Shown here: piece by piece, positions 1 through 6,014 of the stretch
Position numbering within the stretch: the first letter of the stretch is position 1
Layout: each line of letters begins with the position of its first letter
Assembly: GCA_016280485.1 (NCBI GenBank)
Contig: JAEEGU010000030.1
Location: forward strand, 1-14,853
Length of the DNA: 14,853 nt
Direction: 5' to 3'
Source of the DNA: Bacillota bacterium
GTDB lineage: Bacteria; Bacillota; Clostridia; Peptostreptococcales; Anaerovoracaceae
The notes under the pieces: generated by a model
What the model was told of the DNA's origin: nothing
Database searches by the model: none
Seen by the model: the letters and a program-made list of their open reading frames with translations, nothing else
Position numbers and translations under genes: made by a program

Positions 1-77
1 AAGTTCTCACGTACTTTAGTACGCTGCGAGCTTGGCTCTTTGTTTTCCTCGTTCTAGGCCATTTTTCCTGCGTCTAT
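1..77. repeat. 77-bp direct repeat, copy 1
   Basis: This 77-bp stretch recurs at 195-271 with only two differences (G/A at 42 and C/T at 60 of the unit). Near its start is a small perfect hairpin, CGTAC-TTTA-GTACG, at 10-23. In this copy the structure continues to about 125: GTTCTAGGC (51-59) can pair with GCCTAG and AGAAC (111-125, with a four-base bulge), and GCTTGC (78-83) pairs with GCAAGC (101-106). Copy 1 may therefore be part of a longer folded intergenic element of which copy 2 is a truncated piece. The window begins exactly at the first repeat base, so the true left end is unknown. Confidence 0.85.
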
Positions 78-156
78 GCTTGCGACTGCTCCGCTCCTCA
101 GCAAGCTTGCGCCTAGCTACAGAACAAAATCCCGGCGTCACATAGATATGACGAAA

Positions 157-190
157 ACCCCCAGGCTTATGCTTGGGGGTATTTTATTGC
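157..190 (+). terminator. Intrinsic terminator, possibly bidirectional
   Basis: A 10-bp stem (157-166 with 171-180, one G-T wobble) closes on a TTAT loop. It is followed by ATTTTATT on the plus strand and preceded by AAAA, so it could also act on the minus strand. It presumably ends a gene lying left of the window. Confidence 0.75.
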
Positions 191-194
191 GGTT

Positions 195-271
195 AAGTTC
201 TCACGTACTTTAGTACGCTGCGAGCTTGGCTCTTTATTTTCCTCGTTCTAGGCTATTTTTCCTGCGTCTAT
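195..271. repeat. 77-bp direct repeat, copy 2
   Basis: Second copy of the repeat at 1-77, 75 of 77 bases identical, including the CGTAC-TTTA-GTACG hairpin at 204-217. It lacks the downstream folded part seen after copy 1 and runs straight into the first TATGCACTA inverted-repeat unit. The two copies flank the terminator at 157-190, so recombination between them would delete about 194 bp. Confidence 0.85.
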
Positions 272-277
272 CAGTTT

Positions 278-316
278 TATGCACTAAACGCGTGCATTCT
301 GTAGGTTTAGTGCATA
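278..316. repeat. Inverted-repeat unit 1 (TATGCACTA type)
   Basis: A 39-bp unit whose 12-bp ends are perfect inverted copies: TATGCACTAAAC (278-289) and GTTTAGTGCATA (305-316). The 15-bp centre is unlike that of the other units. It is the most symmetric unit of the first trio. Confidence 0.85.
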
Positions 317-352
317 GGGTTCTCGTGATTTTGCGCGATTTTGGGGCTAGGA

Positions 353-391
353 TATGCACTATTTAATAGAATCCCGCAGACTTAGTGCATA
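353..391. repeat. Inverted-repeat unit 2 (TATGCACTA type)
   Basis: A 39-bp unit with 9-bp perfect inverted arms TATGCACTA (353-361) and TAGTGCATA (383-391) around a 21-bp interior. The interior contains AATCCCGCAGA, a motif that recurs elsewhere in this region. Confidence 0.85.
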
Positions 392-438
392 GCATTATAG
401 TCCCAAACCCGCATTAGCATCGATTTACCATCGTTTTC

Positions 439-477
439 TATGCACTATGGACCACGATTTTACGCATATAGTGCATA
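439..477. repeat. Inverted-repeat unit 3 (TATGCACTA type)
   Basis: A 39-bp unit with 10-bp perfect inverted arms (439-448 and 468-477). The interior differs from those of units 1 and 2, so the arms are conserved while the middle is not. Confidence 0.85.
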
Positions 478-510
478 GTTTTAAAATATTGTGCATTTGC
501 ATCGTCGCCC

Positions 511-550
511 GTGCTGCCGGCGAGCCATTGCACAGCTCAGGCGGCAGCGC
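511..550. repeat. GC-rich hairpin between the two repeat trios
   Basis: GTGCTGCCG (511-519) pairs with CGGCAGCGC (542-550), nine pairs with one G-T wobble. Inside, GAGC (522-525) pairs with GCTC (535-538). Its sequence is unrelated to the flanking 39-bp units and it has no T-run, so it is not an intrinsic terminator. Function unknown. Confidence 0.55.
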
Positions 551-617
551 GAAGGACAATGCCGATAGCACAACATAACACAGATATTCAAAAATATGGA
601 ATCTCGCAGAAAAAGTT

Positions 618-656
618 TTTGCCCCAAACGGAGAATTCAGCTCCGAATGGGGCAAA
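618..656. repeat. Inverted-repeat unit 4 (TTTGCCCCA type)
   Basis: A 39-bp unit with arms TTTGCCCCA (618-626) and TGGGGCAAA (648-656). Pairing extends outward by two T-A pairs. Inside, after an AA/AA mismatch, CGGAG (629-633) pairs with CTCCG (641-645), giving a long hairpin with a seven-base loop. The T-run lies before the stem and the A-run after it, the wrong polarity for a terminator on either strand. Confidence 0.85.
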
Positions 657-718
657 AAATACGCGATTTTTAAGGAATTTCGAATAAGTAAGTCTCAGAA
701 CCCGCTTCTTCATGTCCG

Positions 719-765
719 GCCTTTTGCCCCAAAATCCCGCAAAGCTCCGATTTGGGGCAAAAGGC
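719..765. repeat. Inverted-repeat unit 5 (TTTGCCCCA type)
   Basis: The 39-bp core is 723-761, with arms TTTGCCCCA and TGGGGCAAA. Perfect pairing extends to 15 bp per side (719-733 with 751-765). The interior contains AATCCCGCAAA, close to the motif inside unit 2. Confidence 0.85.
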
Positions 766-797
766 AAGCCCCGTTTCCCCGCTCCGCGCAAAAGCCC

Positions 798-835
798 TTT
801 GCCCCAAAATGCGATAAATCGGCATTTGGGGCAAA
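798..835. repeat. Inverted-repeat unit 6 (TTTGCCCCA type)
   Basis: A 38-bp unit with 11-bp perfect inverted arms (798-808 and 825-835). The interior can extend the stem by AATGC/GCATT if one base is bulged. It ends 7 bp from the stop codon of the minus-strand DUF4236-like gene and so would lie in that gene's 3' untranslated region. Confidence 0.85.
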
Positions 836-842
836 ACCAACT

Positions 843-1301
843 TCATTCTTGCTCAGAATCCGGATTATCTTCATCCTGGTCGTAGTCACTGACGACAGTC
901 AAAGGCGTTTTTGCTCTGACTATAAGCATGGATATCCCTATAGCTAAGCAAATTAGGCCTTTAAGAAAACTACTTGAAAAAGAGACAATCCCTCCTAAGA
1001 TGAGTATTACTGCAATTGCGACAAACCAGCCTCTTCTGGGAATAGGTGGCTTATAAGATTCAAATTCTCCCGAGCTTGAAAACTGCGTTGAATTGTAGGC
1101 TGAAGCACCACTGCCTTTTTTGCCGATTTTTTGTGTAAATGTAACGCCTGTGCCCGGGACGGTAACTCTGAAACGTGGTCCATTCTTGGTATTAAAAGAG
1201 ACACCGGCCACTTTACCGCCTATACTGCTTCCAAGGCTCTTTTTCCCAACCGTTAAACGCAAAGGCCCACTTTTCTTTGTCTTTCTGAATCTTACTGCCA
1301 T
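843..1301 (-). CDS. DUF4236-like small membrane protein
   Basis: A 152-residue protein. The N-terminal half (MAVRFRKTKK, a Gly/Ser-rich stretch, then RVTVPGTGVTF at about residues 42-55) matches the pattern I know from DUF4236: a basic start, a central glycine-rich part and a terminal PGTG motif. Function of that domain is unknown. Residues about 90-130 form two hydrophobic segments likely to span the membrane, and the tail is acidic. A longer frame opens at 1343, but the Met at 1301 is preferred: it is where the DUF4236 pattern begins and has AAGGAGG nine bases upstream. That ribosome binding site is made from the last Lys-Glu-Asp codons of the channel gene, which stops only 4 bp upstream, so translation is probably coupled. 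Domain call moderately sure, function unknown. Confidence 0.8.
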   Translation of the reverse strand: MAVRFRKTKKSGPLRLTVGKKSLGSSIGGKVAGVSFNTKNGPRFRVTVPGTGVTFTQKIGKKGSGASAYNSTQFSSSGEFESYKPPIPRRGWFVAIAVILILGGIVSFSSSFLKGLICLAIGISMLIVRAKTPLTVVSDYDQDEDNPDSEQE

Positions 1302-1305
1302 GCAA

Positions 1306-2031
1306 TCAATCCTCCTTTTTCTTTTTTGCAGATAATTTGTCAATGTAGCCGGCGGTTATAATGCCGGCAGGGAGAGCGACCACTGCTATCCCAAACAGAG
1401 AGGATAGCATTGTCACAATTCGTCCAATATCAGAAACGGGATAAATGTCTCCGTATCCAACGGTAGTTAAGCTCACAGTTGCCCAATATATTGCATCGAA
1501 GAAAGTCTCAAAGCTATCGGGTTCAACATTGAAAACAACGAGAGCCGATAAAAGAATATAGCCGACAGCCAAGGTGCATACAGCTACAAGGGGTTCCTTT
1601 TGCTCGCGGATTACTTCCGTAATTATGCCGATACTTTTTGAGTAGCGCAAAGCCTTGAAAGCGCGAAAAACCCTAAATGTACGCAGAAGACGAAAAACCT
1701 TAAGTACTCTGAAACCGCCGGCAATGGCTGTAAAGGAAGGCACTATCGCCAAAAGATCAATTATCGCCATTGGTGTAAACGGATATAAAATGAAAGAAGA
1801 CGCGCCGCGTCGTAACTTGTAATCAGCGGTAATTAACCTAAGAAGATAGTCAATGATAAAAATTACGGCTGCTCCTTTGTCGATATAATTAAGGAGCGCG
1901 TTTGGCTCTTTGAACATAAGAGGCACAAGACTGGCTATGATGATTACCATCATAAATATATCATAAAGTGTCCCACTATTTTGTTCACTCTTGTTTGATG
2001 GTTCGATAAACTCAAATATTCGTTTTCTCAT
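1306..2031 (-). CDS. Voltage-gated-type potassium channel, six TM
   Basis: A 241-residue cytoplasmic-membrane ion channel that should pass K+ as a tetramer. Six membrane segments can be placed: S1 about 22-40, S2 53-69, S3 83-100, S4 107-130, S5 146-168 and S6 204-230. The selectivity filter TVGYGD is at 190-195. S4 has basic residues at every third position (R108, K111, R114, R117, R120, R123, K126, R129), the classic voltage-sensor spacing. There is no RCK/TrkA regulatory domain; the protein ends in a lysine-rich tail soon after S6, so it is a compact channel of the bacterial Kv type. The start ATG at 2031 has only a weak upstream AGG. It is the first gene of a two-gene minus-strand unit with the DUF4236-like protein and diverges from an XRE regulator. 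Confidence 0.92.
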   Translation of the reverse strand: MRKRIFEFIEPSNKSEQNSGTLYDIFMMVIIIASLVPLMFKEPNALLNYIDKGAAVIFIIDYLLRLITADYKLRRGASSFILYPFTPMAIIDLLAIVPSFTAIAGGFRVLKVFRLLRTFRVFRAFKALRYSKSIGIITEVIREQKEPLVAVCTLAVGYILLSALVVFNVEPDSFETFFDAIYWATVSLTTVGYGDIYPVSDIGRIVTMLSSLFGIAVVALPAGIITAGYIDKLSAKKKKED

Positions 2032-2093
2032 GTTTTTACCTATAAGAATTGGTTTTTGCTACTAAGATATTGTTAACTGCAAAGAGCTAGGCA

Positions 2094-2111
2094 TTAGTGA
2101 TATATCACTAT
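2094..2111. promoter_or_regulatory. Palindromic operator 1 in divergent region
   Basis: TTAGTGA-TATA-TCACTAT, containing a 16-bp perfect palindrome (2095-2110). The same half-sites occur in operator 2, with centres 37 bp apart. It lies between the channel start (2031) and the regulator start (2201), so it is a likely binding site for the XRE protein encoded next to it. This is inference from symmetry and position. Confidence 0.65.
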
Positions 2112-2129
2112 CTTATCATAATATGACGA

Positions 2130-2149
2130 GTTAGTGAAGCATCACTAAC
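2130..2149. promoter_or_regulatory. Palindromic operator 2 in divergent region
   Basis: GTTAGTGA-AGCA-TCACTAAC, 8-bp perfect inverted arms around four bases, the same half-site and spacing as operator 1. It lies immediately upstream of the plausible regulator promoter and about 50 bp before its start codon, fitting autorepression. Confidence 0.65.
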
Positions 2150-2200
2150 ATTGAGCTTTTAAATTGTTTATCATTTAGATAAATAATTGGAGGTTTTAGC

Positions 2201-2443
2201 ATGGATACTCAGGAAGCGATTGCTAATCGCATTCTTCAGCTATGTAAGGAACGGGGGCTGACGCCAAATGGGTTAAGCTATCTTGCCGGAGTTCCGCAGG
2301 CGACTATAAAAAGCATATTAAATGGGGAAAGCAAAAACCCGGGAACCGTGACGATTAAAAAACTCTGTGACGGCCTGGAAATCACACTTGGAGAGTTCTT
2401 TTCAACAAGTGAATTCGATTCCTTGGAACAGGCCATTAAATAG
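2201..2443 (+). CDS. XRE-family helix-turn-helix regulator
   Basis: An 80-residue protein consisting almost entirely of one Cro/C1-type DNA-binding domain (about residues 6-68). The recognisable run is ILQLCKERGLTPNGLSYLAG, then VPQATIKSILNG as turn and recognition helix, then a fourth helix ending TLGEFF. A short tail with no sensor domain follows. Such proteins usually bind palindromes as dimers. Two matching TTAGTGA-N4-TCACTAA palindromes lie just upstream, so self-regulation and possibly control of the divergent channel gene are likely. The ATG has GGAGG seven bases upstream. The gene is followed 5 bp later by a strong terminator, so it is monocistronic. Confidence 0.9.
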   Translation: MDTQEAIANRILQLCKERGLTPNGLSYLAGVPQATIKSILNGESKNPGTVTIKKLCDGLEITLGEFFSTSEFDSLEQAIK

Positions 2444-2448
2444 ACGCG

Positions 2449-2485
2449 ATAAAAGAGCGACCTTATGGTCGCTCTTTTATTTTAA
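2449..2485 (+). terminator. Intrinsic terminator after XRE gene
   Basis: A 14-bp perfect stem (2449-2462 with 2467-2480) with loop TTAT, then a short T-run. It follows the XRE stop codon directly. The A-rich left flank could let it work on the minus strand too, for the vapC remnant side. Confidence 0.85.
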
Positions 2486-2523
2486 AAACTGGATTTTATT
2501 ATCCTTCAATCTTTCTAACGTAT

Positions 2524-2676
2524 TTATTCTGTCCAGTCTTCAATTGTGATATTGGGCACTCGCTGAAACTCTTTTACATTATGGGTTATTAGTGTGAGCC
2601 CCCTAGAAAGGCATTGCGCAGCAATCCCGGATGCAAAGATATATACAGCATGGCAAAAAGTCAAGTCAACATATGG
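2524..2676 (-). pseudogene. VapC-type PIN toxin, C-terminal remnant
   Basis: On the minus strand a frame from 2676 down to the TAA at 2524-2526 encodes a stretch typical of the end of VapC-type PIN-domain ribonucleases: IAAQCLSRGLTLITHNVKEF followed by QRVPNITIEDW. In intact relatives this part follows the last catalytic acidic residues. Here the frame is closed by an in-frame TAA at 2677-2679, no start codon or ribosome binding site is present, and no vapB antitoxin gene is adjacent. The segment before IAAQ no longer resembles a PIN domain. I read it as a decayed toxin gene, of which about 38 codons are still recognisable. It is too short to be active. Confidence 0.65.
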
Positions 2677-2706
2677 TTATTCTATGTTTCCTTGCAGTCG
2701 AAAATC

Positions 2707-2715
2707 TGATATAAT
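2707..2715 (+). promoter_or_regulatory. Extended -10 promoter upstream of rarD-like gene
   Basis: TGATATAAT is a perfect extended -10 element (TG-N-TATAAT). No good -35 sits 17 bp upstream, which extended -10 promoters tolerate. Transcription would start near 2722, about 39 bases before the TTG start of the transporter gene. It may serve the whole transporter-pcrA-ligA run. Confidence 0.55.
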
Positions 2716-2760
2716 AATCGAGATAAAATTCATTGAGATAAAGAATCCGGAGTATAAGTT

Positions 2761-3699
2761 TTGAACACCATTGACGCGAAAAAAGAATACCGGGAGGGGC
2801 TTGCGGCGGCGCTGCTCTGCCAGGTCATTTGGGGTGTGCTTCCCATCTACTGGCATTGCCTGCGGCCGATAGGCTCGGATGTCATCATTTTTTACAGGGT
2901 CTTTACCGTCGCGCTCGTTTCCTTTGTGATAGCGATTGCAAAGTACGGAAAGGAGCCGCTTCTTGAGCCGTTACGCGACAAGAAGGCACTTATAAAATAT
3001 ATCGTTTCGGGCCTGCTCATCACGGCGAACTGGTCTATATACATCTGGGCGGTTAATGCTGACCACGTAATTCAGACCTGCATAGGCTACTATATCGAGC
3101 CTGTCGTGATTTGCCTTTTTGGGACGCTGCTATTCAAAGAAAAGATGGGTAAGATGAAACTCACCGCACTCATTTTCGCTATAATCGCGGTAATATACAT
3201 CCTCATCTACTATAGGCAGTTCCCGGGGATTGCGCTGAGCCTCGCATTCACATTCTCGATATATGCGGCAATCAAAAAGGACATGAAAAAGCCACCGCTG
3301 ATCTCACTTCTCTACGAGACTGTTTTCTTTGCGCCGATTGCGCTAGGAGTGATCGTATGGATGGAGTGCACCGGTCATGGCGCGCTTGCGCAGGTCGGGG
3401 CAGCCGGAACGGGCGAGCTTTACAAATACTTCCTGATGCTGCTCTGCGGTGCTTTCACTGCTCTGCCGCTCGGGCTTTATGCGAATGCGAACAACAAGGT
3501 CAACATGTTCCTGCTGGGCGTTTCGGCCTATCTTTCGACAACGATTGCGCTCTGCCTTAGCATATGGGTATTCCGTGAGCCTTTCGACCGCGGACAGCTC
3601 ATCGCATTCATCTTTATCTGGATAGGGCTTATCTTCTTCACAGCCGGCGAGTTCCGCGCTTATCGGGAGATTACGTCCACCGGTAAAGACAAAGACTGA
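2761..3699 (+). CDS. rarD: RarD-like EamA-family transporter
   Basis: A 312-residue membrane protein with about ten hydrophobic segments, the size and layout of the DMT/EamA family (two repeats of five helices). The RarD subgroup is indicated by the N-terminal WGVLPIYW and by NWSIYIWAVNADHVIQTCIG followed by YYIEP. RarD proteins are annotated after chloramphenicol sensitivity, but their substrate is not established, so only export or uptake of a small metabolite can be suggested. The start is TTG at 2761, with CCGGAG eight bases upstream and no better ATG in frame. The charged tail (TGKDKD) is short. pcrA begins 34 bp downstream on the same strand with no terminator between. Confidence 0.88.
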   Translation: MNTIDAKKEYREGLAAALLCQVIWGVLPIYWHCLRPIGSDVIIFYRVFTVALVSFVIAIAKYGKEPLLEPLRDKKALIKYIVSGLLITANWSIYIWAVNADHVIQTCIGYYIEPVVICLFGTLLFKEKMGKMKLTALIFAIIAVIYILIYYRQFPGIALSLAFTFSIYAAIKKDMKKPPLISLLYETVFFAPIALGVIVWMECTGHGALAQVGAAGTGELYKYFLMLLCGAFTALPLGLYANANNKVNMFLLGVSAYLSTTIALCLSIWVFREPFDRGQLIAFIFIWIGLIFFTAGEFRAYREITSTGKDKD

Positions 3700-3733
3700 A
3701 AAAATTAAAATAATAAAGGAAATAAAGGCAATA

Positions 3734-6010
3734 ATGACATACTTAGAACGACTCAACGACAAACAAAAAGAGGCGGTGCTTCAGACGGAAGGACCGCTGC
3801 TGGTGCTTGCGGGCGCGGGCTCGGGAAAGACCAGCATGATGACCTGCCGCATCGCATACCTCATCGATAAGTGCGGCGTAAGCCCGTGGAACATCCTGGC
3901 CGTGACCTTTACGAACAAGGCTGCGGGCGAGATGCGCGAAAGGGTTGACAGCATACTCGAAGAAATAGGCCGTGGCGCCGGCACTCAGAACATGTGGATA
4001 GCGACCTTCCACTCGGCATGCCTCAGGATCCTTCGTGTGCACGCTGATGTGCTCGGCTACGACAAGGACTTTGTCGTATACGACACGACCGATCAAAAGA
4101 CCGTCATCAAGGCTGTCATAAAGGAACAGAACATCGACGACAAAAAATTCAGCGCACAGTACCTGCTCTCCATCATCAGCGATTGCAAGGAAAAGTGCAT
4201 GGACCCTGAAAAATACATAAAGACCGTCGGCGAGGATTTCCGTACAAAGGATATATATAAAGCATACAAGGGGTACGAGGCCACACTTCGCAAGAACAAC
4301 GCGATGGATTTCGACGACCTCCTCTTAAACACAGTGCGCCTTTTCGAGCGTGACGAAGCGGTACTTCTCAAATACCAAAACCGCTTTAAATACATCATGG
4401 TGGACGAATATCAGGACACCAATACAATTCAGTACAAATTCGTAAAATACCTCGCAGAGGCTAATAACAATATCTGCGTGGTAGGTGACGACGACCAGTG
4501 CATATACGAGTGGCGAGGCGCGGACATCCGCAACATCCTCGACTTTGAGCGCGATTTTAAGGGCGCAAAGGTCATAAAGCTCGAGCAGAACTACCGCTCC
4601 TACGGAAACATTCTCGATGCGGCACACTGCGTCATATCCCACAATCGCGGTCGCAAGGACAAAAAGCTCTGGACCGAAAAGGAGGCCGGCGAAAAGATTA
4701 AATACCATCGCGCCGAGGACGAACGCGACGAGGCAAGGTATATCGCCACGGAAATCAATTTCCGCATGAAGCATAAACCCGATAGCAGACCGGAGCCTTT
4801 CAAGTTCGGCAATTTCGCGGTCCTCTACCGCACAAACGCGCAGTCCCGTGTATTTGAAGAAATCTTCGGGCGCATGGGCGTACCGTGCAAGGTGGTCGGA
4901 AACGTAGGCTTCTACGACCGCAAGGAAATAAAGGACGTTATGTCTTATCTGCGCCTGGTGCAGAACCCAAAGGATGACGTGGCATTCGAGCGCATCATCA
5001 ACGAGCCAAAGCGAGGCATGGGCGACAAGACCATGGAAAAGCTCAAAGGCTGGGCAGCGGAGCGAAATCTTAGCCTCCTTGAGCTTTTACAGGATGATGC
5101 GGCGCGCGGCAGCCTTTCGGCAAAGTCGTACACCGCGGTAACCGACCTTGTTAACCTGCTTACGGCATACCACGACGAAATGGACGATATAGCCATTCTC
5201 GAAATATATGACGGCATCCTGGCGAAAACGGGCTACCTCAAGGCCCTTCAGGACGCAAACACAGTAGAGGCGGAAGGGCGCATCGAAAACATCCTCGAGC
5301 TTCGTTCCGCAATTGAGGACTTCCAAAAGGAGATGCCCGAGGGACGCCTTCAGGACTTCCTCGAGGGCAAGGCCCTTGCTTCGGACAGCGACAAGCTGCC
5401 GGAGGGCGAGGAAGCCGAAAACGCCGACAAGGTGCTTCTTATGACGATGCACACGGCGAAGGGCCTGGAGTTCCCTGTTGTATTCATGCCGGGACTCGAG
5501 CAGGGCCTCTTCCCGGGCTGGCGCGCAATGGACAGAGAAGACGGTCTCGAGGAAGAGCGCAGGCTGTGCTATGTCGGCATGACCCGCGCAAAGGAAAAGC
5601 TTTTCCTGACCGGCGCATGTATGCGCACGCTCTACGGGAAGACCGACTTCACCAAGGAGTCGTGCTTCTTAAATGAAATAGACAAAAAGTACCTCGACAG
5701 CGACATCTCTGCCGGGACGCCGAGAAGTGACTTTGGCACACGCACTGCCACAGCCTTCCGCGACGGCTACGCTGAAAACCCGGCACCTAAGTCGCCATTT
5801 AAGGGCATGGTTTCCGTACAGCGCGAGGTTATGGCAAAATCGGCCGGAAACGGCCCGGACCTTGCGGTCGGCGACCACGTGACACATGTGAAATTCGGCC
5901 GCGGCGAGGTCATCGAGGTGGATGCGAAAACCGTAACGGTGGTCTTCGAATCCGAGGGCAGAAAGAAACTCGCCCGCGGAATCGCACCGCTTAAAAAGAT
6001 TGAAGGATAA
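3734..6010 (+). CDS. pcrA: ATP-dependent DNA helicase PcrA (UvrD family)
   Basis: A 758-residue superfamily 1A 3'-5' helicase used in repair, plasmid replication and clearing of proteins from DNA. All motifs are present: Q motif at 7-15; Walker A AGAGSGKT at 26-33; Walker B VDEYQD with D224 and E225; QCIYEWRGA with Q255, Y258 and R261; LEQNYRS; TMHTAKGLEF at 571-580; and EERRLCYVGMTRAK starting near 607. The last 50 residues (VGDHVTHVKFGRGEVIEV to the end) match the Tudor-like C-terminal domain that in PcrA contacts RNA polymerase. Length is slightly above the usual 720-750. The ATG at 3734 has AAAGG five bases upstream. ligA starts 4 bp after the stop, a pairing also known from Bacillus. Confidence 0.97.
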   Translation: MTYLERLNDKQKEAVLQTEGPLLVLAGAGSGKTSMMTCRIAYLIDKCGVSPWNILAVTFTNKAAGEMRERVDSILEEIGRGAGTQNMWIATFHSACLRILRVHADVLGYDKDFVVYDTTDQKTVIKAVIKEQNIDDKKFSAQYLLSIISDCKEKCMDPEKYIKTVGEDFRTKDIYKAYKGYEATLRKNNAMDFDDLLLNTVRLFERDEAVLLKYQNRFKYIMVDEYQDTNTIQYKFVKYLAEANNNICVVGDDDQCIYEWRGADIRNILDFERDFKGAKVIKLEQNYRSYGNILDAAHCVISHNRGRKDKKLWTEKEAGEKIKYHRAEDERDEARYIATEINFRMKHKPDSRPEPFKFGNFAVLYRTNAQSRVFEEIFGRMGVPCKVVGNVGFYDRKEIKDVMSYLRLVQNPKDDVAFERIINEPKRGMGDKTMEKLKGWAAERNLSLLELLQDDAARGSLSAKSYTAVTDLVNLLTAYHDEMDDIAILEIYDGILAKTGYLKALQDANTVEAEGRIENILELRSAIEDFQKEMPEGRLQDFLEGKALASDSDKLPEGEEAENADKVLLMTMHTAKGLEFPVVFMPGLEQGLFPGWRAMDREDGLEEERRLCYVGMTRAKEKLFLTGACMRTLYGKTDFTKESCFLNEIDKKYLDSDISAGTPRSDFGTRTATAFRDGYAENPAPKSPFKGMVSVQREVMAKSAGNGPDLAVGDHVTHVKFGRGEVIEVDAKTVTVVFESEGRKKLARGIAPLKKIEG

Positions 6011-6014
6011 AATT

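Larger units (their letters stand above)
272..842. other. Gene-free region with inverted-repeat units
   Basis: No reading frame here looks like a real gene. Frames on the minus strand at 425-655 and 588-791 run through the palindromic units, have no convincing ribosome binding site and resemble no family I recognise. The region holds six inverted-repeat units, listed separately, and one unrelated GC-rich hairpin at 511-550. It lies downstream of the minus-strand DUF4236-like gene. Long transcripts of that gene would run through it. Confidence 0.7.

Noticed and set aside
425..791. Minus-strand open frames of 76 and 67 codons
   Set aside because: They run through the inverted-repeat units, have no ribosome binding site and no family resemblance; the repeated residues simply reflect the DNA repeats.
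278..835. CRISPR array
   Set aside because: Units are palindromic pairs with irregular spacing, arms are only 9-15 bp, there are two arm types, and no cas gene is present.
616..835. Intrinsic terminators for the minus-strand operon
   Set aside because: Stems are preceded by T and followed by A on both strands, the reverse of a terminator.
1302..1343. Upstream ATG start for the DUF4236-like gene
   Set aside because: The extra 14 residues lie within the channel gene's coding end; the domain and a strong ribosome site both point to the ATG at 1301.
3343..3762. Minus-strand frame of 139 codons opposite the transporter gene
   Set aside because: A shadow of the rarD-like and pcrA genes; no family resemblance and no promoter or ribosome site.
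6000..6014. Upstream TTG start for ligA
   Set aside because: It would overlap the pcrA end and has no suitable ribosome site, whereas ATG at 6015 has AAGGA at correct spacing.
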